Assembly: GCA_026705465.1 (NCBI GenBank)
Contig: JAPPAP010000039.1
Span: 121,660 to 185,659 of the forward strand
Direction: 5' to 3'
DNA from: a bacterium
Lineage (GTDB): Bacteria > Actinomycetota > Acidimicrobiia > Acidimicrobiales > Bin134
Length of the DNA: 64,000 nt
This document shows, piece after piece, positions 26,753 through 34,600 of the stretch. Position 1 is the first letter of the stretch. Each line of letters opens with the position of its first letter. Position numbers and translations under genes: made by a program. The notes under the pieces are model-generated. The model was not told the origin of the DNA. It was given only the letters and a program-made list of their open reading frames with translations, and did not search any database.

Positions 26753-26825
26753 CACCCCCAACGGGATTCGAACCCGTGTTACCGCCTTGAAAGGGCGGCG
26801 TCCTAGGCCGCTGGACGATGGGGGC
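26753..26825 (-). tRNA. tRNA-Glu (anticodon TTC)
   Basis: Acceptor GCCCCCA/TGGGGGT (first pair G-U), anticodon stem CCGCC/GGCGG with loop CTTTCAA, and T-arm ACGGG/CCCGT with the TTCGAAT loop. The discriminator is G; CCA is not encoded. It is the first tRNA of the cluster; TAACGT at 26849-26854 (minus strand) is a possible -10 box about 24 bases upstream. Confidence 0.95.
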
Positions 26826-26922
26826 TCTCGGCCCGAGAAGGCCGACTTACGTTAGCAGCCCTCCTTAGAGGAACCGCATTGAAAAACAGATACCATGAAC
26901 TCAACCGCGAAAGGAGCACGAG

Positions 26923-27387
26923 GTGGAGAACGAAGTCTGGCGCTGGCTGTGGACCTGCTCTGCGGTGGTCTTCTCGCTGGCCGAGGTGTTCACCGCCGGG
27001 TTCTTCCTGCTCCCCTTCGCCATCGGAGCCGCGGCAGCCGCGGTGCTGGCCTGGGTGGACGCCCACATCCTCTGGCAGTGGCTGGTCTTTTTCGTGGGCA
27101 GCGCGGTCAGCTTCGTCTACTTGCGCCGGTTCGTCCGCCGTTTGGACCACGATGAGCAGCCCCGAGTGGGCGCCAGCCGCCTCCTCGACGCCAAAGGCAA
27201 AGTGATCGAGCGGGTGGATGACGACCTCCAGACCGGAATGGTCCGGATCGGGGGCGAGGAATGGCGGGCCACCTCCGCCGAAATCATCGAAGTGGACACC
27301 CGAGTCATGGTCACCGAAATCGACGGTACTCGCCTGGTGGTCATCCCCGTCCCTCAAGAACAAGCAACAGAGAGCACAGAAAGCTAG
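26923..27387 (+). CDS. NfeD-like membrane protein
   Basis: 154 residues. Two or three membrane helices occupy residues 8-70, followed by a soluble C-terminal OB-fold-like domain (RLLDAKGKVIERVDDDLQTGMVRIGGEEW). This is the short NfeD form that pairs with SPFH proteins in membrane microdomains. The GTG start has AAAGGAG eight bases before it. The SPFH gene follows after 9 bases, which is the normal gene order. Confidence 0.9.
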   Translation: MENEVWRWLWTCSAVVFSLAEVFTAGFFLLPFAIGAAAAAVLAWVDAHILWQWLVFFVGSAVSFVYLRRFVRRLDHDEQPRVGASRLLDAKGKVIERVDDDLQTGMVRIGGEEWRATSAEIIEVDTRVMVTEIDGTRLVVIPVPQEQATESTES

Positions 27388-27396
27388 GTAGCAGCC

Positions 27397-28332
27397 ATGG
27401 AAGCTGTAGTCGCCCTATTCATCATCATCGCGCTGGCGCTCATCCTCATCGCCGCGCTGGGTATTCGCATCATCCGCCCTTATGAGCGAGGCCTCATCGA
27501 GATGCTGGGCCGCTACCAGCGCACGGTCGACTCAGGTTTGCGATGGATCCTCCCGTTTGTGCAGCGCATCAGCAAGGTTGATATGCGGGAGCGGGTCATC
27601 GACGTGCCCCCCCAAGAGGTCATCACCAAGGACAACGTGGTGGTCACCGTGGACGCGGTGATCTTTTTCGAGGCAACCGACCCGGTGAAGCTCAAGTACA
27701 ACGTGGGCAACTTCCAGTTGGCAGTCACCAAGCTGGCCCAGACCAACCTTCGTAACGTGATCGGCGACCTCGATCTCGACGCCGCCCTCACCTCCCGGGA
27801 GCTGATCAACGGCAAGCTGCGCCAGATCCTCGACGACGCCACCGACAAGTGGGGCACCCGAGTGGTGAGAGTGGAGATTCAGCGCATCGAGCCGCCGCCC
27901 GATGTCACCGAGGCCATGCACCGCCAGATGAAAGCCGAGCGGGACCGCCGAGCCATCGTCACCGAGGCCGAGGGAGAGAAGCGCTCGGCCATCTTGCGGG
28001 CGGAAGGCCAAAAGGAGAGCCAGATTCTGGAAGCCGAAGGCGAGGCCGAGGCCATCAAGCGGGTGGCTGACGCCGAGCGCTATCAGTTCGAGACGGTGGC
28101 CGAAGGCGAGGCCAGCGCCATCGAGCAGGTGTACGCCGCCATCCACACCGGCGATCCCACTCCAGATCTGATCGCCATCCGCTACCTGGAGGCTCTGAAG
28201 AACGTGGCCGACGGCAATGCCACCAAGATCTTCTTGCCCCTCGACACCAGCGGTCTCACCAACGCCATGGCCTCTCTCTCCGAGATCGCCCGCGCCGGCC
28301 AAGGCGAACCGGCTTCTTCTTCACCCGAATAA
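27397..28332 (+). CDS. SPFH/Band-7 (stomatin-like) protein
   Basis: 311 residues: one N-terminal membrane anchor (residues 3-24), the SPFH domain ([29 protein letters not shown] onward), then a long charged helical stretch rich in Ala/Glu (about 180-245) that should form a coiled coil and drive oligomerisation. Stomatin-like proteins form rings in the cytoplasmic membrane, bind proteases or channels and, with NfeD, help organise the membrane. Convergent with the DUF2017 gene; the 121-base gap has G/C-rich inverted repeats that may terminate both. Confidence 0.92.
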   Translation: MEAVVALFIIIALALILIAALGIRIIRPYERGLIEMLGRYQRTVDSGLRWILPFVQRISKVDMRERVIDVPPQEVITKDNVVVTVDAVIFFEATDPVKLKYNVGNFQLAVTKLAQTNLRNVIGDLDLDAALTSRELINGKLRQILDDATDKWGTRVVRVEIQRIEPPPDVTEAMHRQMKAERDRRAIVTEAEGEKRSAILRAEGQKESQILEAEGEAEAIKRVADAERYQFETVAEGEASAIEQVYAAIHTGDPTPDLIAIRYLEALKNVADGNATKIFLPLDTSGLTNAMASLSEIARAGQGEPASSSPE

Positions 28333-28453
28333 AGGGGGTGCGAGGCGCGAGTAGGCGTGGTGGGGGGTGGCCCGGCTCAGGGCGCCCGCCGCCCGGACTC
28401 TATGGAGGACGGCGGGCTGGGCCGGGACAGGACCCGCCACCACGCCGGTTCGC

Positions 28454-28930
28454 TCACAGCTCGGAGGCCGATGCCTCCACCAAGTGCTCCAATAACCAGC
28501 CCAGGTACCAGTAGGCCGACCGAGCCACCGCTTCGGGGTCCTCCTCGTCGGTTTCTTCAAACTCGTCGTCCTCGGTGACTCCCAGGCGGGTACCCAGCAC
28601 CAGCCGAATGTCATTGACCGCCCCCATCCACGCCGCCAATTGCTCTTGATCCAAGACGGTGGCCTCGGCCAGCTCGGCCACGATGTCCAAGCGGGCCAGC
28701 CGTTTGGACACCAGCTCGTCTCGTACCAACTCTCGGTACTCGGCCTCGGCGTCGGGATCGTCGGGCCGAGCAGTGGGGAACAGCCGGGTCAGCATCTCGT
28801 CGCCGGGGTCGTCGGCCAACAGCGATCGCAGATCGGGGACGATGGCGGCGATCAGCGCCCGCTCCTCGCGCCGTAGTTCCAAGCGGTACGTCCCGTCCTC
28901 GTTGGGCATCACCGGCTGTCGAGGCGGCAT
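28454..28930 (-). CDS. DUF2017-family protein
   Basis: 158 residues, mostly acidic and helical, starting with a basic strand (YRLELRREERALIAAIVPDL). In many actinobacteria such a gene lies directly beside clpS, as here (61 bases upstream on the same strand). Its function is not established; the pairing suggests a link to the ClpAP/ClpCP N-degron pathway, which is only inference. Confidence 0.82.
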   Translation of the reverse strand: MPPRQPVMPNEDGTYRLELRREERALIAAIVPDLRSLLADDPGDEMLTRLFPTARPDDPDAEAEYRELVRDELVSKRLARLDIVAELAEATVLDQEQLAAWMGAVNDIRLVLGTRLGVTEDDEFEETDEEDPEAVARSAYWYLGWLLEHLVEASASEL

Positions 28931-28991
28931 CAGGTTCCTGCCTTCAAATCGGGCCTAGACACCCAGACGGGCCGATCAGACAGCGCAAACA

Positions 28992-29300
28992 TCAGTCGTC
29001 GTGCTCCATGGTGGCCCACAGGCCGTGTTCATGCAGGCGGAAGACATCCATCTCCGCCTTTTCCTTGGGGCCGTCCGACACCACCGCCCGGCCCTTGTGG
29101 TGGACGTCGAGCATCAGCTTGGTGGCCTTCTCTTTGCTGTAGCCGAACAGCTTCTGGAACACGAAGGTCACGTACGACATCAAGTTGATGGGGTCGTTCC
29201 ACACGATCACCTTCCACGGGCGGTCGGGCCGTACGTCGGTGTCGCCGGTGGGCTGTTTCACCTCCGTGGGAGCAACCTCGACCGGAGCAGGGGGAGTCAT
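28992..29300 (-). CDS. clpS: ATP-dependent Clp protease adaptor ClpS
   Basis: 102 residues from ATG 29300. The core has the signature [17 protein letters not shown] near residues 29-45 and [15 protein letters not shown] near 57-70; the Asn-Asp and Met positions form the N-degron pocket. ClpS delivers proteins with destabilising N-terminal residues to the Clp ATPase. A longer frame runs into ctaA, but this ATG overlaps the ctaA stop by four bases (ATGA), the usual junction in this genome. The order ctaA-clpS-DUF2017 places proteolysis genes behind heme A synthesis. Confidence 0.93.
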   Translation of the reverse strand: MTPPAPVEVAPTEVKQPTGDTDVRPDRPWKVIVWNDPINLMSYVTFVFQKLFGYSKEKATKLMLDVHHKGRAVVSDGPKEKAEMDVFRLHEHGLWATMEHDD

Positions 29301-30208
29301 GCCGGAACCGCCTGGGCAATTTCGGCCTCGATCCGCATCAGCGGGCCTCGTGCGTTGAGCCAGAAGAACACGGTGGCAATCCACAGTAGGGCGGCGCCGG
29401 CGATATGCGCGCCCACCAGCAGAACGGGCACGCCTGTGAAGTACTGCACGTATCCGATGAGCCCTTGGGCCAATGCCACGACCAGCACGGTCCGGCCCCA
29501 CCACTGGGCTCGCTCGGGAGCGCCTCGCTGCCGCAGCCACCACACCATCCCCGCCAACACCACCAACAGCGCCACCACCGTGCTCCCATGAATCTGGGCC
29601 ACGTCTCTCACGGCCACATCGATGCGCTCGGCATCCTCGTCGCCGCTATGCGGACCCGCGCCGGTGACAATGGTGCCGGTCACGATCACCACAGAAGTGA
29701 GTGCCACCACCCCGTTTCCCAGCCAATGGGGCCGGGGACGCGGCTTGCGTTGGCGCTCGTAGTCCTCCGAGGCCCGCCACAGCAGTACCACCGCATTCCA
29801 GAGGAGCACCATCGACAGTAAGAAGTGACCGATCACCAGCGCCGGGGGCAGCTCGTACAGCACAACCAGACCGCCCAGCACGATCTGAGCTAGCACCCCA
29901 GCGACCAGGCCCCACGACAGCCACACCAGGTCAGCTCGCCGCGGCACCCGCCAATGGGAGCCCAACACCGCCGCGATAACGATGGCTGACACCAGCCCGG
30001 TGATGAGCCGGTTGATGAATTCGATCATGGCGTGGGTCTCCAGCGGAGCCACTAGTTGGTCGTTATCGCACGCTGGCCAATCGGGGCAGCCCAGCCCTGA
30101 TCCGGTGAGCCGGACCGCGCCCCCGCTCACGATGATCAATGCCAGCAGGGCCAGCGCCCAGATGGTGATCTTGCGGTAGGTGGCGGGGGAGACCCGGGGT
30201 TGGATCAC
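29297..30208 (-). CDS. ctaA: Heme A synthase CtaA
   Basis: 303 residues with eight membrane helices. Typical elements are the early [19 protein letters not shown] segment, which holds the Cys pair region, the conserved EFINR just after the second loop, and histidines in helices (GHFLL, and [10 protein letters not shown] in the second half). It oxidises heme O to heme A for the aa3 oxidase encoded nearby. It is divergent from ctaB, which makes heme O. Confidence 0.93.
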   Translation of the reverse strand: MIQPRVSPATYRKITIWALALLALIIVSGGAVRLTGSGLGCPDWPACDNDQLVAPLETHAMIEFINRLITGLVSAIVIAAVLGSHWRVPRRADLVWLSWGLVAGVLAQIVLGGLVVLYELPPALVIGHFLLSMVLLWNAVVLLWRASEDYERQRKPRPRPHWLGNGVVALTSVVIVTGTIVTGAGPHSGDEDAERIDVAVRDVAQIHGSTVVALLVVLAGMVWWLRQRGAPERAQWWGRTVLVVALAQGLIGYVQYFTGVPVLLVGAHIAGAALLWIATVFFWLNARGPLMRIEAEIAQAVPA

Positions 30209-30302
30209 GCCTCGAATTGTACGGGTCGCCTGTGACAGTCGGTCATCCCAAGCTGGGGGTTTTCGAGTCGATTTTCGGCGGCAAAGGCCATTCCCGAAAC
30301 CT

Positions 30303-30331
30303 TGGCCTGCCCAGCGTCGAAACCGTACTCT
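30303..30331 (+). promoter_or_regulatory. Predicted promoter of ctaB
   Basis: TTGGCC (30303-30308), a 17-base spacer and TACTCT (30326-30331) form a plausible sigma-70 type promoter. The chosen ctaB ATG begins at 30341, about where transcription should begin, so the mRNA may be leaderless. No Shine-Dalgarno is seen before that ATG, which fits. Confidence 0.45.
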
Positions 30332-30340
30332 TGGCTGGTC

Positions 30341-31309
30341 ATGGGTGTTGCCCGCTTGTCTCCTCGCAGCCGCACGCGCGCTGCCGAACCGAACACAAGC
30401 CCAGGCATCGGCCCTGTTCGTGAATCTCCTCGCAGCCGCACGCGCACCGTGCGGGCCTACGTGGCACTTACCAAGCCCCGCATCATCGAGCTGCTGCTGG
30501 TGACCACGGTGCCCACCATGGTGGTGGCCGACCGGGGCATCCCCTCGGTATGGCTGATGGCGGCCACCGTCATCGGCGGCACACTGGCTGCCGGTGGGGC
30601 CAACGCCATTAACATGTACGTCGACCGCGATATCGATCGGCTCATGGAGCGCACCAAGAACCGCCCCCTGGTCACCGGGGAGATCGCTCCCCCGCGGGCC
30701 TTGGTCTTTGCCATCGCCTTGGAGGCGCTGGCCTTTGTGTGGCTATGGGGCTTCGTGAACTTGCTCAGCGCGGTGCTGGCGGTGTCGGCCACCGCCTTCT
30801 ACGTGTTCGTGTACACGCTGTGGCTCAAGCGCACTTCTACCCGCAACATCATCATCGGCGGGGCTGCGGGAGCGGTGCCGGTGCTGGTGGGCTGGGCGGC
30901 GGTGACCAACAGTCTCGACTGGGCCCCGCTGGTGCTGTTCGGCGTCATCTTCTACTGGACGCCACCCCATTTCTGGGCGCTGGCCATCCGCTATCGGGAC
31001 GACTATCAGGCGGCCAACGTGCCCATGCTGCCGGCGGTGGCCAGCACCCGCACCACTGCGGTGCGGATGATTGGCTACACCGTGGTTTTGTGGGGTTTGT
31101 CGGTGCTATTCAGCGCGGTGGGCGAGATGGGGCTGGTGTACTTGGTGAGCGCCGTGGTGCTGGGGGCCCTCTTTCTGTTTTACGCGGTACAAGTGCTGCG
31201 CACCCAAGCCACCGCGTCGGCAATGCGGCTGTTTTCCTACTCCATCACCTACATCACCCTGCTGTTCGCGGCAATGGCAATCGACCAGGTGGTTCGCACC
31301 GGTGTCTAG
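30341..31309 (+). CDS. ctaB: Protoheme IX farnesyltransferase (heme O synthase) CtaB
   Basis: 322 residues from ATG 30341. The UbiA fold begins at about residue 36 with YVALTKPRIIELLLVTTVP; the prenyl-diphosphate motif NMYVDRDIDRLMERTKNRP lies near 90 and the second aspartate region (YWTPPHFWALAIRYRDDY) near 208, with nine membrane helices. It adds a farnesyl group to heme b. The first 35 residues are a basic tail containing the in-frame duplication SPRSRTR...SPRSRTR; GTG 30449 would be an alternative start without it. Confidence 0.9.
   Translation: MGVARLSPRSRTRAAEPNTSPGIGPVRESPRSRTRTVRAYVALTKPRIIELLLVTTVPTMVVADRGIPSVWLMAATVIGGTLAAGGANAINMYVDRDIDRLMERTKNRPLVTGEIAPPRALVFAIALEALAFVWLWGFVNLLSAVLAVSATAFYVFVYTLWLKRTSTRNIIIGGAAGAVPVLVGWAAVTNSLDWAPLVLFGVIFYWTPPHFWALAIRYRDDYQAANVPMLPAVASTRTTAVRMIGYTVVLWGLSVLFSAVGEMGLVYLVSAVVLGALFLFYAVQVLRTQATASAMRLFSYSITYITLLFAAMAIDQVVRTGV
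30359..30445 (+). repeat. In-frame 21-bp direct repeat in the ctaB N-terminus
   Basis: The 21 bases at 30359-30379 recur exactly at 30425-30445, 66 bases (22 codons) apart, so both copies encode SPRSRTR in the ctaB frame. They lie in the variable N-terminal tail or, if translation starts at 30449, in the 5' leader. The spacing in whole codons favours the protein-coding reading. Confidence 0.7.
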
Positions 31310-31414
31310 CGGAAAAACCCGATATCAACGGCTACTTCGGCAAAGCTGTCTGATGCGAGAAACGCCGAAGGCGATGTGTAAAGTTCCGACCCACACCCGC
31401 CTTCGTGGAACACG

Positions 31415-33079
31415 ATGACTCTCACTGAAACGAGGCCAGAAACAGAAGCGGTCGCGGCAGGCGACGACTCGAGGCCGGCGACCCAGTCGTCGGCCCCCCA
31501 GTGGACCCCGCCCACCGGCTTGGCCGGCGTTCTCAGCACTGGAGATCACCGGGTAATCGGGCGCCTCTATATCGTCTTTTCCCTGCTCCTGTCGGGAGTT
31601 GCTCTCACCCTGGGGATGCTGATCGGCATCGAACAAGCCGACATCGATGGCGGCTTCGGGGTGTTCGGACAAGCCAACGAGGTCTTCCAGGTATTCGGCC
31701 TCTACCGGACCACGCTGATCCTCTGCGGTCTGGTACCGCTCTTCTTGGGCTTGGCCACTGCTGTCATTCCCAACCAGCTCGGTGCGTCCTCGGTGGCCTT
31801 CCCCCGAGCCGCGGCCGCCGCCTTCTGGACCTGGCTGGTAGGCGCCATCGCTCACATCGCCGCCACCTTCTCCTACGGCGGCCTGGGCTCGCTCCAAGCC
31901 GAAGTCGCCCGCGGGCAGTCGGTGGAGCTCACTGTGCTGTCGCTGGGCATGATTGGGCTGAGCCTGCTGGTGGGCTCCGGAGTGATCTTCACCACCTTGG
32001 TCACCCAGCGCTCTGCCGGGATGGACTTGCTTCAGATGCCCGCCTTCAGCTGGTCGATGCTGGTGGCCACCGGGGTGTGGCTGTTCTCGCTGCCGGTGCT
32101 TTTGGCCAACCTGGTCATTTCCTGGGTGGACATGCGAGGGGCCGACGCACTGGGATTCGGCGGGGGAGACGCGCCCTTCGGCATGGTGGCCTGGGCGTTT
32201 GACGCTCCCCAGGTGTACGCCTGGACGATCCCGCTGCTCGGCATCGCCGCCGAGGTATTCACTGCGGCCCACCGCAGCAGCCCCAAGCTGTTCGAGCCCA
32301 TGGCCTTCATCGTGGGCGCTTTCGGGCTCTTATCTTTCGGCGCTTGGGCCCAGAGCTTCTTCGACAGCGGCGACCCGTTGGCCACCGACGCCCACATCGT
32401 GACCAACGAGGTGGTGTTCACTGCATTCGCCTTGGCCATTGCCCTGGTGGTGTTGGCCTACGGTGGGTGGCTGGCGTTCAATGCCTATTCCGCCGGGCAG
32501 CGCCCCCAGATAACCCCGCAGTTCGTCCTGGTCATCGTCTCCGGAGCTCTGCTGACCGCGGCTGTGGTGGCCGGCGTATTGCGGGTGGCCGAACCCGCCC
32601 TGGGTGTGTTGCGGGAGGCCGACGGCGATATCTGGCGAGGGTTCTTTGACGCCATGGACGACTTGGAGGGCTCCAGCCTGGTCACCGGGATTATGAACTT
32701 CGCCGTGCTGGGCGGACTGCTGGCCGCGGTGGCCGGCCTCTTCCACTGGGCTCCTCGACTGCTGGGCCGTCCCCTCAACGCGCCGCTGGGATTCTTGTCG
32801 GTGCTGCCGCTGGCCGGGGGCGCCATTTTGATCGGTGCCACCGATGCGCTGGGTGGATTCTTCGACCAACCGGCCCAGCCCTATAGCGCTGGCAATCCGC
32901 CCTATGGGCCCGGCCACTTCGATGAGATCGATGCCCTCGGCTTTGTGGAGGCTCTGAACGTGATTGGGCTTATCGGCTACATCGCCGTGCTGGGCGGTTT
33001 GGCGCTAGTGGCCCTGAACGTCGCTCGCAGCCTCACCGGGACGTCGATGGCGGAAGCCAACCAAGGGGAGGAAGCCTGA
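31415..33079 (+). CDS. Degenerate cytochrome c oxidase subunit I homologue without heme/CuB ligands
   Basis: 554 residues with 12 or more membrane helices. It aligns along its length with the window's own CtaD: STGDHRVIGRLYIVF matches FTVDHKRIGIMYGAA, MPAFSWSMLV matches MPVLTWMLLI, and APQVYAWTIPLLGIAAEV matches HPEVYILILPAFGIVSEI. Yet every metal ligand is changed: the low-spin heme His is Tyr97, the CuB His of HPEVY is Ala264, the HH pair is Gln313-Ser314, and HFH is Ile-Met-Asn (426-428). The proton-channel Glu of HPEVY is Gln, and the Asp of RDVAFPR is Ser. It cannot bind these cofactors, so a structural or regulatory role is likely. It heads the cox cluster and overlaps the next start by one base. 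Confidence 0.85.
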   Translation: MTLTETRPETEAVAAGDDSRPATQSSAPQWTPPTGLAGVLSTGDHRVIGRLYIVFSLLLSGVALTLGMLIGIEQADIDGGFGVFGQANEVFQVFGLYRTTLILCGLVPLFLGLATAVIPNQLGASSVAFPRAAAAAFWTWLVGAIAHIAATFSYGGLGSLQAEVARGQSVELTVLSLGMIGLSLLVGSGVIFTTLVTQRSAGMDLLQMPAFSWSMLVATGVWLFSLPVLLANLVISWVDMRGADALGFGGGDAPFGMVAWAFDAPQVYAWTIPLLGIAAEVFTAAHRSSPKLFEPMAFIVGAFGLLSFGAWAQSFFDSGDPLATDAHIVTNEVVFTAFALAIALVVLAYGGWLAFNAYSAGQRPQITPQFVLVIVSGALLTAAVVAGVLRVAEPALGVLREADGDIWRGFFDAMDDLEGSSLVTGIMNFAVLGGLLAAVAGLFHWAPRLLGRPLNAPLGFLSVLPLAGGAILIGATDALGGFFDQPAQPYSAGNPPYGPGHFDEIDALGFVEALNVIGLIGYIAVLGGLALVALNVARSLTGTSMAEANQGEEA

Positions 33080-33675
33080 TGGCCGACATCCCGGTCGGAA
33101 CACCCCTGGCCGCTCCGCTGCCCCGCCAGCGCACCCTATTGGTGGGCACGGTGTTCGGCACGGCCGCCTCCCTCATGTACTTCGCCGCTTTGTTGGCGGT
33201 GTACCTGCGGGAGCGCTCCGATGCACTTACCGGCGGTGGGGAGTGGATCCCGTCGAGTGCCAACATCCAGCTGGCCCCGCCCACTGTGGCGGCGTGGACC
33301 ATGCTCATGTCGGTGGTCACCATGCAGTGGGCGGTGTACTCCATCGCCCGCGACGACCGCACCCACGCCATCATGGCCACCTCGCTGACCACCCTGTTCG
33401 GCCTCTCCGTGGTGGTCACAACCTCGTTCCAGTACACCGAGATGGGCTTGGTGGCCGACGAGTCGATCGCGGCCGTGTTGATCTACACCATTTCGGCGTC
33501 GCACCTGGCCATGATCGCTATCGGTTTGGTGTTCCTGCTCCTGATGGCCTTTCGGGCCCTGGCCGGCCAATACAGCAGCCGCCAGACCGACGGCTTCGTG
33601 GCCGCGTCCATCTACTGGTACGCCGTTGTATTCGTCTATGTCGTCATTTGGACGGCGATCTTCGTGCTGAAGTAG
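33079..33675 (+). CDS. Divergent cytochrome c oxidase subunit III-like protein
   Basis: 198 residues with five predicted membrane helices. ISASHLAMIAIGLVFLLLMA matches the helix GFHGAHVTIGIIMLM of the window's CtaE, and SIYWYAVVFVYVVIWTAIFVL matches GLYWHFVDIVWIVIFTIVYLF, so it belongs to the COX3 family, but YWHFVD has become YWYAVV. It follows the ligand-less COX1 homologue with a TGATG one-base overlap. The two probably form a pair with each other, parallel to the CtaD/CtaE core. The function is unknown. Confidence 0.78.
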   Translation: MADIPVGTPLAAPLPRQRTLLVGTVFGTAASLMYFAALLAVYLRERSDALTGGGEWIPSSANIQLAPPTVAAWTMLMSVVTMQWAVYSIARDDRTHAIMATSLTTLFGLSVVVTTSFQYTEMGLVADESIAAVLIYTISASHLAMIAIGLVFLLLMAFRALAGQYSSRQTDGFVAASIYWYAVVFVYVVIWTAIFVLK

Positions 33676-33732
33676 GCGCTCAGTGTTCACTGTTGAGTTG
33701 ACTCCCCGCTATCGAATCCAAGCAGGTTTCTA

Positions 33733-34566
33733 GTGTTCACCCCCGGCTTCCGTTTGTTCTTCGGCTTCACCCTCGCCGCGGTGGCCGCGGCCGCCGTCTA
33801 TGGCGTGGCCAGCGGCAGCGCGGGCGAAACCGAGTACTTCGCAGTGCTCAACGTGGAGACCTGGGTGGGAGTGCTCAGCCTGGGCTACAAGGGCGGTATT
33901 GGCGACCACGTGGGCTATGTGGTGCTGATGGGCTTCGCCGTTCTGTCCGCGTTGGTGGCCCTGTTCTTGGTGGCCTTCCGCGACGCCGATGCCGAGTCGG
34001 TGGGCGAGCTGATGGACGACGGCCAGACCCCCGAGACCCAAGCCGATCTGGAAGCCAACTACTGGCCGGCCGTGGCCGCCTTCGGAGCGGGGGCGATGAT
34101 CGTGGGGCTGGCTACTCACGCCACCATCTTCGTGATCGGACTGGTGATCGTGGGAGCGGCGCTGTTCGAGTGGATGCTCGCGGCGTGGGCCGACCGGGCC
34201 ACCGCCGACCCCGAGGTCAACCGCAATCTGCGCAATCGCATCATGCGGCCGGTGGAATACCCGATCACCGCGGCGCTCGGCGTGGCTGTGCTGGTGCTGG
34301 CCCTTTCGCGGGTGTTCTTGACCGTGTCGCAGTTCAGCGCGGTGATTGTGGCCGGGGTAGTGGCAACCGTGATCTTCTTTATCGCGGTGGTGTTCGCCGT
34401 CGGCCCCAAGATCAGCCGGTCGGTGATCGCCGGAACGGTGGCTGTTGTATGCGTCGGCGTACTGGTCGCCGGTGTGGTCACTGCGGCGATGGGCTCGCGC
34501 GACTTCCACCACAAGGCGCCGGCGGGCGATCACGGCGAACCCGCGACCGAGGACGGAGGCCACTAG
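33733..34566 (+). CDS. Polytopic membrane protein in the cox cluster, unknown
   Basis: 277 residues starting at GTG 33733 after a 57-base gap. About seven hydrophobic segments are visible, in two groups separated by an acidic loop (RDADAESVGELMDDGQTPETQADLEANY). The segment WPAVAAFGAGAMIVGLATHATIF vaguely resembles the second half of actinobacterial CtaF (oxidase subunit IV), but the length is twice that. The C-terminus is His/Asp-rich (FHHKAPAGDHGE). Its place between the degenerate COX1/COX3 pair and ctaC suggests an oxidase-associated role. Confidence 0.7.
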   Translation: MFTPGFRLFFGFTLAAVAAAAVYGVASGSAGETEYFAVLNVETWVGVLSLGYKGGIGDHVGYVVLMGFAVLSALVALFLVAFRDADAESVGELMDDGQTPETQADLEANYWPAVAAFGAGAMIVGLATHATIFVIGLVIVGAALFEWMLAAWADRATADPEVNRNLRNRIMRPVEYPITAALGVAVLVLALSRVFLTVSQFSAVIVAGVVATVIFFIAVVFAVGPKISRSVIAGTVAVVCVGVLVAGVVTAAMGSRDFHHKAPAGDHGEPATEDGGH

Positions 34567-34600
34567 TCATGGCGCCGAAGTCCACTAGGGGCGGTGCCCG

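Noticed and set aside
28333..28453. Possible RNA gene in the G-rich gap between the SPFH and DUF2017 genes
   Set aside because: The inverted repeats (for example CCCGCCG/CGGCGGG) fit a convergent termination region better; no promoter is visible.
31415..33079. Annotating the first cox gene as an active cytochrome oxidase subunit I
   Set aside because: All heme and CuB histidines are replaced although the fold is kept.
33730..34563. 277-codon minus-strand frame exactly opposite the cox-cluster membrane protein
   Set aside because: The plus-strand product has clear membrane helices; the antisense one is His/Gly/Glu-rich without structure.
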